This document shows positions 25,426-33,993 of a stretch of DNA of 64,000 nt, in pieces; position 1 is the stretch's first letter; each line of letters begins with the position of its first letter. The notes under the pieces are model-generated. The model was given only the letters and a program-made list of their open reading frames with translations. It was not told the DNA's origin and ran no database searches. The DNA lies in contig JACPEA010000011.1 in NCBI GenBank assembly GCA_016183765.1, positions 124,001-188,000 on the forward strand, read 5' to 3'. This stretch comes from Bacteroidota bacterium. GTDB lineage: Bacteria; Bacteroidota; Bacteroidia; Chitinophagales; Chitinophagaceae. The translations under genes and the position numbers were made by a program.

Positions 25426-26211
25426 ATGCAGCCACCAGCAGTACCCGCCGGCCGATCACTGAAAGATTTCTTTGATGAGAAAGTGCGCCAGTACAACCGC
25501 CCCGAATTCATCCAGGATGACCCTGTTTGCATACCACACCTGTTCACCCGGAAACAGGATATTGAAATAGCTGGTTTATTTGCTGCAGTGTTTGCCTGGG
25601 GTAACCGGACCACCATCATCAATAAATCGCGCGAACTGATGCAGCTGATGGATCAGGCTCCCTATGAGTTCTGCCTGCACCACAGTGCCAAAGACCTTCA
25701 ATCGCTGACCACATTCAAACACCGCACTTTCAACAGTACGGACCTGTTATATTTTGTTGCGTTCTTACAATACCACTATTCCCGTCACAACAGCCTGGAA
25801 GAAGCGTTTGTACCCGGGAAAGCGGAAAACAGTATTGAGCGGGCGCTCACCCATTTCCACAACTATTTTTTCTCTCTGGAACATGTACCCAACCGCACCC
25901 GGAAGCATATTGCCACACCCTACAAAGGCTCTACCTGTAAACGGTTGAACATGTACCTGCGCTGGATGGTTCGCAAAGACCGGCAGGGCGTTGATTTCGG
26001 GATCTGGAAAAAGATCAGTCCGGCAGACCTGGTCTGTCCTATTGACCTGCACGTAGCGAGGGTGGCCAAACGATTTGGATTACTGGACCGCAAACAGATC
26101 GACTGGCAGGCAGCCATTGAGCTGACCACCTACCTCCGTACGCTGGACCCAAACGATCCGGTGAAATATGATTTTGCCTTATTCGGACTGGGTGTGATAG
26201 AAAAATATTGA
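25426..26211 (+). CDS. TIGR02757/DUF2400 family protein
   Basis: A 261-residue protein matching the TIGR02757 family: NRPEFIQDDPVCIPHLF, EIAGLFAAVFAWGNRTTIINKS, HFHNYFFSLEH, RKHIATPYKGSTCKRLNMYLRWMVRKD, DLVCPIDLHVARVAKRFGLL and DPNDPVKYDFALFGLG. The C-terminal region has a helix-hairpin-helix DNA-glycosylase-like look (DLHVARVAKRF, DPNDPVKYD). The biochemical role is not known. The stop codon touches the stop of a small minus-strand ORF. Confidence 0.9.
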   Translation: MQPPAVPAGRSLKDFFDEKVRQYNRPEFIQDDPVCIPHLFTRKQDIEIAGLFAAVFAWGNRTTIINKSRELMQLMDQAPYEFCLHHSAKDLQSLTTFKHRTFNSTDLLYFVAFLQYHYSRHNSLEEAFVPGKAENSIERALTHFHNYFFSLEHVPNRTRKHIATPYKGSTCKRLNMYLRWMVRKDRQGVDFGIWKKISPADLVCPIDLHVARVAKRFGLLDRKQIDWQAAIELTTYLRTLDPNDPVKYDFALFGLGVIEKY

Positions 26212-26391
26212 TCAGATACACAACAAAGGAGCACGATAAGAACCCGCTCCTTCTTCACCGGTTTTGGTATACCTGTTCTCCGATGGAACAGGTCTGTCGG
26301 GGGACAGCACCAGCAAGGCAATGGCAAGCAACAGCATCACTGCCAGCAAATAGTGAACGGGTTTTACATGGTTGGGGGCGGATAGTGACAT
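26212..26391 (-). CDS. candidate 59-residue single-TM protein
   Basis: A short minus-strand frame reading MSLSAPNHVKPVHYLLAVM and so on. A clear hydrophobic segment (HYLLAVMLLLAIALLVLS, about residues 13-30) is followed by a polar Pro/Glu/Arg-rich tail ending RAPLLCI. The stop codon lies directly next to the stop of the convergent TIGR02757 gene. Codon use is like the surrounding genes and the TM segment is well formed, so I think it is real, but there is no homology evidence. No matching -7 box was found upstream. Confidence 0.42.
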   Translation of the reverse strand: MSLSAPNHVKPVHYLLAVMLLLAIALLVLSPDRPVPSENRYTKTGEEGAGSYRAPLLCI

Positions 26392-26518
26392 ACCTGATCC
26401 TAAAGAGACAGTTCAACCCAAAAAGTTGGAAAACCAGAATAAATTCTTTGTGAAAGATCTCTTAAGAATCGATTGTCTTTTTTACTGTACCGTTTATATG
26501 CAAGTTTAGTAACTTTAA

Positions 26519-26806
26519 ATGCGTATGTCTAACGACAATGAACTCCTGAAACTGGAAGACCTGGGCCCGGAACAACTGGCCGAATTCATCCATCAACTGA
26601 TCGATAAGGATTTTTCCCGTCTGGTTCAGCTTCTGTACAGGCTGGATGTGAGTGAGGCAAAACTCAGATCGGTATTATTGGAGCACCCCACCGGTGATGC
26701 CGGCGAAATGATTGCCCAACTGATCCTGGAACGGATCGCTCAGAGAGAAAAAAACAAACAGCTATTCAAACAGCAGGATGATATTCCGGAAGATGAAAAA
26801 TGGTGA
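26519..26806 (+). CDS. small conserved hypothetical protein
   Basis: A 95-residue acidic, helical, cytoplasmic protein without recognised domain. It contains LEDLGPEQLAEFIHQLIDKDFSRLVQLLYRLDVSEAKLRSVLLEHPTGDAGEMIAQLILERIAQRE, a single continuous helical region. Short proteins of this type recur in Bacteroidota genomes without known function. A TAACTTTA near-match to a -7 box overlaps the start region, and an ATG two codons later (26525) is an alternative. Confidence 0.65.
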   Translation: MRMSNDNELLKLEDLGPEQLAEFIHQLIDKDFSRLVQLLYRLDVSEAKLRSVLLEHPTGDAGEMIAQLILERIAQREKNKQLFKQQDDIPEDEKW

Positions 26807-26815
26807 GACCCTATT

Positions 26816-26856
26816 TTCACCGCGGAGGCGCAGAGAGCGGGGAGATTACGCAGCGG
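26816..26856 (+). repeat. solo 40-bp CGCAGAG-type half-element
   Basis: TTTCACCGCGGAGGCGCAGAG is the start of a 41-base copy ending CGCAGCGG directly against the stop codon of the GH9 gene (26857). It matches the terminal repeats of the GxxExxY cassette at 30523-30563. Confidence 0.75.
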
Positions 26857-29343
26857 TTATTTCAATAAGGCATCGATCCGCTTGAATTCATAACCCTTCT
26901 TTTTTGCATACACGATCAACTCTTCCAGGCGATGATAGAGTTTATCCTTGCGCCGCGGGTCCGTTCCTACATGCAGCAACAGGATAACACCATTCAATCC
27001 ACCCGGCTTCTCCGCAAACTGTTTGATCGCGGTCATGATCTGTTCACTGCTTTTATAAGCCTTCCCCATTTCCGGCCAGGTATAATCTGCATTGCTGGTG
27101 GTGCCGGGAGTGAAGCTGAACAATTGTATATTTTGGGATCTGAACCATCCGGCTATTTCTGTATTCCACCATTCATATGGCGGTATGTACCATTGTTTGG
27201 CGGTATAGGGTTTGATACCCAGTTGTGTCATAGCACTGATATTATCGGCGTAATCTCTCTCCAGTGAATCGCGACTAACCAGTATTTTATCGCGTTGTGT
27301 CCAATCGTTATATAACAGGTGCCGGTCGGAATGTGGTCCCAGTAAATGCCGTTGCTGAAACAGTTTCCGGGTATTCGGCTGGAATGAAGGGTTGCGGTAA
27401 AATCTTCCCGTAAAGAAAAAGGACACCTGAACCTTTTGCCGCTGCAAAGTTTGCGCGATGGATGGCAGTCCCTCTCCAAATTCATCGCCGGTAAACACCA
27501 GGGCGATCTGCTTTTTAGACTGGTCGCCACGAACGATACCTCCCTCTATCCTTTCAAACGGGTCCTGCCTGGCTGCCATTTTCCGGGCTTCCGCATCTTT
27601 GGCGGCGAGCAGGTAAATCAGCGAAGCGGTTCCGTCCATAGTGGGTTCATTGGTGCTGTAATCGCCGTAGTCATCATGGTACACGGCCAGGTCGCTTTGA
27701 AAAGCCTCATATTCATCCGCATCCTTTAATTGTATGCCGATCAGGTTTTTGTAGATAGCCGTATATACCGGACCATCCACCAGTCCGCCATCGATCGGAT
27801 AATTCTTCAGATGTGTAAACGCGGAATGCGGATCTACCGGCGTATCGCCATTGGCAGGTAATCCGTACACCATACTGGTGCCCCAGGGGTTACATCCGAA
27901 CAACCAGTCGATATTGGCCTGTTCCAGTTCGGCATACCGATCATCGCCCCGCATTTCCTTCTGCCAAAAACAGGCGATCGCAAACGAAGCCGTGAGATTA
28001 TTACTGCACCAGATAAAAGGTACGCCCCTGTTAAAAGCATTCTGATCTGCTTTTATTGCCACACGGTCAATGGCCGCAGCAGAAAAGCCTGCCAATTCAG
28101 ATCGCTGTACATGGTATCCGTTCATGTTAGCCATCGTACGCAAGCCAAGATTGTTAAAGGGATAATACTGGTAATGATGGGCCGTGTCTTTGCCCATCCA
28201 TTTGGCAACAGAGTCTTCTGCCAGGTAGCGGTAAAAATCCTGTTCATATTTTTTGGACCGGGTCAACCCGTACAACTGTGCGGCAGCCAGTTCCATATCA
28301 TCGGCCCAGTCGCCCTCCGCATATATATACGGCGAACGTACAGAAGCCGTTTGCGCCACACCCGGATTGGCCGCACCAAACCGGTATGCCGCTTCCGCTT
28401 TCTTTTGCAACAAGGCTGAGAACGAGGGTACCTCCCGCTGATAAACAGAAGCCCCCAGGGCAAAACTGCTGGCAAATTTCCCCGCGGTAGAAGCCGCCCC
28501 TGTTGTGGCATTCAGAAATTTGCCACGCTGCTGGGGTTTCCCATTAACAAAATACAGCGGGCGCTCAAAACCTTTGCCATAAAAAGTATCTTCTTTGGGT
28601 ATGCGCATTCCCATATGATCACGGTCATCCCCTAACTGATTGAACATCCAGTCATCTTTCGGGTTCATTTTCAGCAACCAGTCAAGCCCCCATTTCGCTT
28701 CATCCAGCACATCCGCTATCCCGTTTTTGCCATCCAGTCCATTGGCTTGTTTCATATCTTCAAATACACCCGGAAAATCGCGGTACGCCGAAAGCAGATG
28801 CCAGGTAGCATTGGCAGTAGTAGTGGTGTATTGTAGATAATCGCTTGCATCATGCCATCCACCAGTAGCATCTATATGGGTACTGTCTTTCATAGGACCA
28901 TACAAAGTATACCCATCGTGGGTATGGCAACTGTCTTTCAGAAAGGGGTTGAAACCGCTACGCTGTTGCCGCATATACCGCAGGCAAAAATCCGCGGCGC
29001 CTTTATACACAGCATCATCGATCTTAAATACAGGCGATTGGGTATTACCTACCCGCAGGTAATACGTTCCCGCCCTGTTAAAATCCGTGAACCTGAGTCG
29101 ATAGGTTTGCGCAAAGGGACCATAAGCACCAAAAGCCCTGCCTGCTGTATAACGATACGCCACTTTACCCGTTTTTGCATCCACCAGTTCAAAAGCAGTG
29201 ATCGTTTTATTTTCCTTACTGCCCCATACGGCCACTTTACTGCCCCGGGTGGGATAACCCAACTGGTTGATACGGATCCAGGACTGTTCCTGTGCCACCA
29301 CTGTGTTACAGATAAAAGCAAGCAACCAAAACCATTTTTTCAT
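26857..29343 (-). CDS. exported GH9 glucanase fused to a NodB-like deacetylase
   Basis: An 828-residue protein. A signal peptide (1-17) is followed by a CelD-type Ig-like N-domain (about 20-110, opening WIRINQLGYPTRGSKVAVW). The GH9 catalytic domain spans about 115-590, with GGWHDASDYL at 161-170 supplying the two catalytic Asp residues and YGDYSTNEPTMDGTASL the general-acid Glu. A C-terminal polysaccharide-deacetylase-like domain (about 610-828) has IALVFTGDEF, LLGPHSDRHLLY (metal His) and VILLLHVG. GH9 enzymes cut beta-1,4-glucans or related glycosides. The fusion suggests a deacetylated or acetylated beta-glycan substrate. It is a stand-alone gene with no SusCD pair nearby. Confidence 0.87.
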   Translation of the reverse strand: MKKWFWLLAFICNTVVAQEQSWIRINQLGYPTRGSKVAVWGSKENKTITAFELVDAKTGKVAYRYTAGRAFGAYGPFAQTYRLRFTDFNRAGTYYLRVGNTQSPVFKIDDAVYKGAADFCLRYMRQQRSGFNPFLKDSCHTHDGYTLYGPMKDSTHIDATGGWHDASDYLQYTTTTANATWHLLSAYRDFPGVFEDMKQANGLDGKNGIADVLDEAKWGLDWLLKMNPKDDWMFNQLGDDRDHMGMRIPKEDTFYGKGFERPLYFVNGKPQQRGKFLNATTGAASTAGKFASSFALGASVYQREVPSFSALLQKKAEAAYRFGAANPGVAQTASVRSPYIYAEGDWADDMELAAAQLYGLTRSKKYEQDFYRYLAEDSVAKWMGKDTAHHYQYYPFNNLGLRTMANMNGYHVQRSELAGFSAAAIDRVAIKADQNAFNRGVPFIWCSNNLTASFAIACFWQKEMRGDDRYAELEQANIDWLFGCNPWGTSMVYGLPANGDTPVDPHSAFTHLKNYPIDGGLVDGPVYTAIYKNLIGIQLKDADEYEAFQSDLAVYHDDYGDYSTNEPTMDGTASLIYLLAAKDAEARKMAARQDPFERIEGGIVRGDQSKKQIALVFTGDEFGEGLPSIAQTLQRQKVQVSFFFTGRFYRNPSFQPNTRKLFQQRHLLGPHSDRHLLYNDWTQRDKILVSRDSLERDYADNISAMTQLGIKPYTAKQWYIPPYEWWNTEIAGWFRSQNIQLFSFTPGTTSNADYTWPEMGKAYKSSEQIMTAIKQFAEKPGGLNGVILLLHVGTDPRRKDKLYHRLEELIVYAKKKGYEFKRIDALLK

Positions 29344-29434
29344 AAGACAACATTTCTATCTTCGAAGATACTTATCATAGCCCGTTTCTACCTGTGGTTT
29401 TTGCCCTAATTTCGTCGCTCATCTTTGTTTGCTT

Positions 29435-30439
29435 ATGAAACTGGTTTCTTACCTTAACGATGGCCGCGACCAACTGGCTTTTTTAGTAGATGGCTTATTG
29501 TTCGACTGCGATGCACTGCATCCTGAACTGCCGAATAGCATGAACATGTTCCTGCACTACTGGGAAGATATGTACCCGGTAGCACAGAAAGTAGATGCCG
29601 CGATCAAATCGGGTAAGATTGGAAATGAACAAGGCATTGCATTGGACGAGGTACCACTGCTGGCACCCGTTCCGTTCCCCACTTCCTGTCGTGATGGCTA
29701 CGCGTTCCGGCAGCATGTTGCGGCAGCAAGACGTAACCGGAAAGTGGAGATGATTCCCGAGTTTGATCAGTACCCTATTTTCTATTTCACCAACCACCAC
29801 AGCATACAGGGCCCCGGTGAGATCCGTTGCATGCCCGATCATTTTGAAAAACTGGATTTTGAACTGGAAGCCGCGATCGTTATCTGTAAGCAGGGCAGGA
29901 ATATTCCTGCTGAAGAAGCCGACCAGTATATTGGCGGACTGATGATCATGAACGATATGAGTGCCCGCCGTTTGCAGATGGAAGAAATGCTGCTGAACCT
30001 GGGACCGGCCAAGGGAAAGGATTTTTCAACCGTGATAGGCCCCTGCCTGGTTACCCTGGACGAACTGGAGCAATATGAGATCCCCTGCAAAGAAGGACAT
30101 ACCGGCAAGAACTGGAACCTGCCTATGAATTGCCGGGTAAATGGCATACAGGTAAGCAGCGGTAATGTGGGTGATATGGACTGGACCTTTGCGGAGATCA
30201 TTGAACGTTGTGCCTATGGTGCAGACATACACCCCGGTGATGTAATCGGCAGCGGCACCGTTGGCACAGGCTGCTTTCTGGAACTGAACGGAACCGGGAA
30301 ATTGAATGATCCCAATTATGTGGAGCAATGGCTACAGGCAGGCGATACCGTAGAAATGGAGATAGAAGGTATTGGTAAACTCGGCAACACCATTGTGGCA
30401 GAAGACAGTAGTTTCTCCATTCTCGAAAAGAAGAAATAG
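29435..30439 (+). CDS. fumarylacetoacetate hydrolase family protein
   Basis: A 334-residue member of the FAH superfamily. The metal-binding/active-site region is visible: DFELEAAIVI (Glu ligand), IGGLMIMNDMSARR, and IGPCLVTLDEL, with GSGTVGTGCF near the end. FAH enzymes cleave C-C bonds of beta-diketo or related acids in the last step of tyrosine/homogentisate breakdown or similar routes. Together with the flavin reductase at 30999 it looks like a remnant of an aromatic degradation operon, now separated by a GxxExxY cassette. Start at 29435 follows a one-mismatch -7 box (CATCTTTG). Confidence 0.88.
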   Translation: MKLVSYLNDGRDQLAFLVDGLLFDCDALHPELPNSMNMFLHYWEDMYPVAQKVDAAIKSGKIGNEQGIALDEVPLLAPVPFPTSCRDGYAFRQHVAAARRNRKVEMIPEFDQYPIFYFTNHHSIQGPGEIRCMPDHFEKLDFELEAAIVICKQGRNIPAEEADQYIGGLMIMNDMSARRLQMEEMLLNLGPAKGKDFSTVIGPCLVTLDELEQYEIPCKEGHTGKNWNLPMNCRVNGIQVSSGNVGDMDWTFAEIIERCAYGADIHPGDVIGSGTVGTGCFLELNGTGKLNDPNYVEQWLQAGDTVEMEIEGIGKLGNTIVAEDSSFSILEKKK

Positions 30440-30522
30440 TGTTTGGTACGGAGGGGCTACGTATAAATACGCTTTCTCACACCAGTTTTTTGAGATAGTT
30501 TGTCCTTTCTTGCCTGAGCGCT

Positions 30523-30563
30523 TTCACCGCAGAGCCGCAGAGAAGCAAGAGTTTTCGCAGAGA
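30523..30563 (+). repeat. left terminal inverted repeat of the GxxExxY cassette
   Basis: TTTCACCGCAGAGCCGCAG starts a 41-base copy that ends CGCAGAGA immediately before the ATG at 30564. It is an imperfect reverse complement of 30951-30990: the first 13 bases are identical, and the interior has scattered mismatches and two single-base gaps. Confidence 0.85.
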
Positions 30564-30950
30564 ATGACAAGAGAATCTTTAAACCAATTAGGAGGTATTA
30601 TTTTAGATGCCTCAATCGCAGTTCATAGAGAACTGGGGCCTGGATTACTTGAATCTGCTTATCAATTGGCATTAGCAAGGGAACTTGAACTGAGGAAGGT
30701 AAATTTCAGAACATTTGTAACAGTTGAGCTTGCTTATAAAGGAGTTCCTTTGAACAAGGTTTATGTGATGGATATACTTGTAGAAGAAGAAATTATTGTT
30801 GAGATAAAGTCAACAGAATCAATCAATCCTATATTTGAGTCTCAACTAATCACTTATTTAAAATTAGCTGATAAAAGACTAGGATACCTTATTAACTTTA
30901 ACGTATTACTACTCAAAGACGGGTTCAAAAGACTGGTATACCGCTTCTAG
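30564..30950 (+). CDS. GxxExxY protein (PD-(D/E)XK nuclease-like)
   Basis: A 128-residue protein. The family motif is seen as G27-L-L-E30-S-A-Y33. A PD-(D/E)XK-type core follows: Asp70 in VMDIL and E80-I-K82 in VEIKS, then Gln94 and a helix with QLITYLKLADKRLGYLINFN. The family is known by the GxxExxY motif (nuclease-like fold) and its biological role is unknown. The gene is AT-rich compared with its neighbours. Its start and stop codons directly adjoin 40-bp terminal inverted repeats, so gene and repeats form one unit. It sits between two aromatic-degradation genes. The open frame upstream of 30564 runs through the repeat and the FAH gene and is not used. Confidence 0.88.
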   Translation: MTRESLNQLGGIILDASIAVHRELGPGLLESAYQLALARELELRKVNFRTFVTVELAYKGVPLNKVYVMDILVEEEIIVEIKSTESINPIFESQLITYLKLADKRLGYLINFNVLLLKDGFKRLVYRF

Positions 30951-30990
30951 CTCTGCGAGACCTCTGCTTCTCCCCGTCTCTGCGGTGAAA
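30951..30990 (-). repeat. right terminal inverted repeat of the GxxExxY cassette
   Basis: A 40-base copy running from CTCTGCGAGAC to CTCTGCGGTGAAA, in inverted orientation to 30523-30563. It begins at the base after the TAG stop and ends 8 bases before the ATG of the flavin reductase. No target-site duplication is evident in the flanks. Confidence 0.85.
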
Positions 30991-30998
30991 TAATTCCT

Positions 30999-31886
30999 AT
31001 GCTGATAGATTTTTCAAAAATAACCACCGGCGAAAAACAGCAATGGCTCAACCATGCTGTAGCGCCCAGGCCCATCTGTTTTGCCAGCACCATAGATAAA
31101 GAGGGAAATATAAACCTGAGTCCTTTCAGTTTCTTCAACCTGTTCAGCTCACAGCCGCCTATCGTTATCTTTTCTCCCGCCCGCAGGGTGCGCAACAATA
31201 CCACCAAACACACTTTACAGAACCTGCTGGAAGTACCGGAATGTGTGATCAATATCGTAGACTACGATATGGTACAGCAAACCAGTCTTGCCAGCTGCGA
31301 ATTCCCGAAAGGAGTGGACGAGTTCGTAAAAGCAGGTTTTACCAAAGAAACCGCATCGATGGTAAGACCACCTATGGTAAAAGAAGCCAGGATCAAACTG
31401 GAATGTAAAGTGAACGAAGTAAAAAGTCTGGGCGAAGAAGGCGGTGCCGGACAGCTGGTCATTGCCGAAGTATTGTGCATGCATGTTGACCCTGAGATAT
31501 TGGGCGATGACGGGAAAATTGACCAGCGGAAACTGCAGCTGGTGGCCCGGCTGGGCGGCGACTGGTATTGCAAAGTGGATGAGAGCAACCTGTTCAAAGT
31601 ACCCAAACCCAATACACAGCTCGGCATCGGCGTAGATGCATTACCGAAGGGTATCCGTAACAGTCATGTCTTAACAGGTAACCACCTGGGGCTATTGGGA
31701 AATGTTCACGAACTGCCCGAGATCAATCCGGCTTTCGAGGATGAGCGTTTGAAGAACATCATCCAGTATTTCTCGATCAATCCGGCAGATATGGAAAACG
31801 AATTGCATAAATATGCGGCCGAACTGCTTGATTCAGGAAAAATCACGGAAGCCTGGCAGGTATTGCTGGCGGGCGGCAACGATTAA
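30999..31886 (+). CDS. flavin reductase family (FMN-binding split-barrel) protein
   Basis: A 295-residue protein. The N-terminal FMN-binding split barrel (about 1-200) has NHAVAPRPICFASTID, INLSPFSFFNLFSSQPPIVIFSPA and the CVINIVDYDMVQQTSLAS segment. The C-terminal part has TGNHLGLLGNVHELPE and a helical tail. DIM6/NTAB-like reductases supply reduced flavin to monooxygenases or act on their own. In Bacteroidota this member often sits beside FAH-family genes, as here. The right repeat of the GxxExxY cassette lies 8 bases upstream and must overlap any promoter or leader. Confidence 0.85.
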   Translation: MLIDFSKITTGEKQQWLNHAVAPRPICFASTIDKEGNINLSPFSFFNLFSSQPPIVIFSPARRVRNNTTKHTLQNLLEVPECVINIVDYDMVQQTSLASCEFPKGVDEFVKAGFTKETASMVRPPMVKEARIKLECKVNEVKSLGEEGGAGQLVIAEVLCMHVDPEILGDDGKIDQRKLQLVARLGGDWYCKVDESNLFKVPKPNTQLGIGVDALPKGIRNSHVLTGNHLGLLGNVHELPEINPAFEDERLKNIIQYFSINPADMENELHKYAAELLDSGKITEAWQVLLAGGND

Positions 31887-31931
31887 CAGCCGGTACACCC
31901 TCTTGCGGCTGCACCCGTTTGCAGGCAAATA

Positions 31932-32984
31932 TCAATATAAAGCCAGCAGATCTTCTTCGGTCAGCAGGCCATCGCCGGATAACTGGTATTTGTGTAATGA
32001 CCTTCCCTTTTCAACGGCCAGTCGCACGATCTCATAGGTAGATTGTGTTAGGGTCAGGGGGGTTATTTGCTGTGTGAGCAGCCATTGTTTTACCTGTGCT
32101 GCAAAATCATGGGTAATCTTATCTACCACCACTACGCCAAAATCTTTCATGGCAGCGGCATTGCATAACTGTTCATACTGGCCGCGGATAGGCAGCACCA
32201 ACAATTTTTTACCCAGGTACAAGGCTTCAGCAGGTGTTTCAAAACCCGCACCTGTGATCACGCCGTGCGAATCAATAAGGCTCCTGGTAAAACCTTCGTT
32301 ACTGATAGGATACAGGGTGATGTTTCCCATAACCGTAACTTCCGTTATTTTTTTTGAAAAAACCTCAAACCGGATCAGCTTCAACTGTTGCAGGGCTTTT
32401 ACCACCACATCATCACTGTAATGGGAGAGGTATACGGTTATATGTCCTTCATCCTTCCTGTCCGCCTGCAGGATCTCTTCTTTGATGACAGGCGCATAAA
32501 TAAAATCATCATACTGTTTAAAATGCAAACCTACATAATCTGTAGCCGTGGCATATTGTTTCAGCACAAGTTCCCCGGCTATATCCTTCTTGCTGCTGCG
32601 GGGAGTATGTTTACTACGGAAACTTGCCTGGTGGCCAAAACCAATGCTGGGTACTTTTTTCAGCTTACAGGCCAGCGAAGTAATACTTTCAAAATCGTTC
32701 AGCACCAGGTCGTATTTTTCAACGGGCAATTCCCTGGCTTCTTTCCAGATACGTTTCAGGTTGAACTCCTTCCACATACGCAGGTAGTCCAATCCACCGG
32801 TGTTCCCATAAAACAGGCTCACCCCGTTACTTCTGTATTTTACCGGCAGGTTAGGTTGCAGGTGGCTATTACTTCCGCTCAGAAAAACATCTACCGTTCC
32901 ATATTGCCTCAGGTAAGGCATCAGCTCCATGGCCCGGCTGATATGGCCGTTGCCCGTAGCTTGTACTGAATATAAAATTTTCAT
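31932..32984 (-). CDS. UDP-glycosyltransferase-like protein (GT-B fold)
   Basis: A 350-residue protein: MKILYSVQATGNGHISRAMELM is the GT-B N-terminal nucleotide-fold motif (GHxxR). DLVLNDFES and GFGHQASF follow. The C-terminal half has HGVITGAGFETPAEALYLGKKLLVLPIRGQYEQLCNAAAM, the donor-binding motif typical of MGT/MurG-like enzymes. Donor and acceptor are unknown. It overlaps the upstream lpxH-like gene by 4 bases, so the two are translationally coupled and the product probably is an envelope glycolipid. Confidence 0.82.
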   Translation of the reverse strand: MKILYSVQATGNGHISRAMELMPYLRQYGTVDVFLSGSNSHLQPNLPVKYRSNGVSLFYGNTGGLDYLRMWKEFNLKRIWKEARELPVEKYDLVLNDFESITSLACKLKKVPSIGFGHQASFRSKHTPRSSKKDIAGELVLKQYATATDYVGLHFKQYDDFIYAPVIKEEILQADRKDEGHITVYLSHYSDDVVVKALQQLKLIRFEVFSKKITEVTVMGNITLYPISNEGFTRSLIDSHGVITGAGFETPAEALYLGKKLLVLPIRGQYEQLCNAAAMKDFGVVVVDKITHDFAAQVKQWLLTQQITPLTLTQSTYEIVRLAVEKGRSLHKYQLSGDGLLTEEDLLALY

Positions 32985-33838
32985 GACGTCTTTGCTAAAG
33001 AGTGAAGGAATAAAGCGATCTCATCTGTAACCACATTCAGTTGAGGCAATTTTCGCTCCATGGTAACGATCGATGCGGTTACCGAAGAAAATTGTTTTTC
33101 ATCGTATTGATAAATGCTCCAGTCGTTATCCTTGTATTCAAGTGCGGTGAGGTTTTCTATCCAGTCGCCGCTGTTCAGATACATTACTGAACCATCTTTA
33201 GTAATGACTTCCCTTTTTTGTGGCTGATGGATATGTCCGCAGATCACATAATCATATTTTTTTTCAATGGCCAGTTCGGCTGCAGTCTGTTCAAAGTCGC
33301 CGATCCAGGCCACCGCTTTTTTCACACTGTTCTTGACCTTCTTGCTGAAGCTCATTTTCTCCCTGCCCATCAGTTTCAGCCACCAGTTGATAAAACTGTT
33401 CAGGTGGATCAGCAGGTCGTATCCGTGCCCGCCCAGTTTGGCCAGCAGTTTGGCGCTGCCTTTGGTAGTGGCATCAAACACATCGCCATGGAAGATCCAG
33501 GTCATTTTGCCGTCGATCTCCATCACCACTTTATCCGTAAGCTGGAAATTACCCATTTCAATATCGCTGAAACGGCGCAACACTTCATCATGGTTACCGG
33601 TGATATAGATCACGCGTGTACCCTTGCTCAGCAGGTTCATGATCTCTTTAAAGACCTGCATGTGCGAAACAGGAAAATATCGTTTGTTGAACTGCCAGAT
33701 ATCGATCACATCGCCATTCAGGACGAGGATCTGCGGCTGTATACTTTTGAGGTAATTAACAAGCTCTTTGGCGTGACAGCCGTAGGTGCCAAGGTGAAGA
33801 TCACTCATAACAACTACATCTACCGAACGTCTTTCCAT
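32981..33838 (-). CDS. UDP-2,3-diacylglucosamine diphosphatase-like metallophosphoesterase (LpxH-type)
   Basis: A 285-residue calcineurin-like phosphoesterase. The metal-binding motifs are MSDLHLG (Asp13, His15), NGDVIDIWQF (Asp43), ITGNHD (81-84), FHGDVFD and GHIHQP. The insertion between FHGDVFD and GHIHQP matches LpxH-type enzymes, which hydrolyse UDP-2,3-diacylglucosamine to lipid X in lipid A synthesis. Bacteroidota often have several paralogues, so the lipid A role is likely but not certain here. It is first in a two-gene minus-strand operon with the glycosyltransferase. Confidence 0.82.
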   Translation of the reverse strand: MERRSVDVVVMSDLHLGTYGCHAKELVNYLKSIQPQILVLNGDVIDIWQFNKRYFPVSHMQVFKEIMNLLSKGTRVIYITGNHDEVLRRFSDIEMGNFQLTDKVVMEIDGKMTWIFHGDVFDATTKGSAKLLAKLGGHGYDLLIHLNSFINWWLKLMGREKMSFSKKVKNSVKKAVAWIGDFEQTAAELAIEKKYDYVICGHIHQPQKREVITKDGSVMYLNSGDWIENLTALEYKDNDWSIYQYDEKQFSSVTASIVTMERKLPQLNVVTDEIALFLHSLAKTS

Positions 33839-33941
33839 ACAGGAGGTTTAGCAAAACTCCATCAGGCAGATGAATAGAATGTTACAGCTATGTTACGGTA
33901 ATATGATATGTATATGAACGAATTGTTACCTCCCAGTTATC

Positions 33942-33990
33942 CATTCACTCATCCACTCACTCACTCACTCATTCACTCATTCACTCATTA
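33942..33990. repeat. ATTCACTC octamer array next to a stop codon
   Basis: About six units (ATTCACTC, ATCCACTC, ACTCACTC variants) end three bases from the stop codon of the minus-strand SDR gene at 33994. It is the same octamer as at 21312-21375. Confidence 0.8.
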
Positions 33991-33993
33991 TCA

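Noticed and set aside
30372..30563. 5' extension of the GxxExxY reading frame
   Set aside because: It would translate the FAH 3' end and the whole left repeat. Family members start just before the GGIILDASIAVHRELGPG helix, at 30564.
33218..33877. 219-codon plus-strand frame opposite the LpxH-like gene
   Set aside because: The minus strand has all metallophosphoesterase motifs; this is its shadow.
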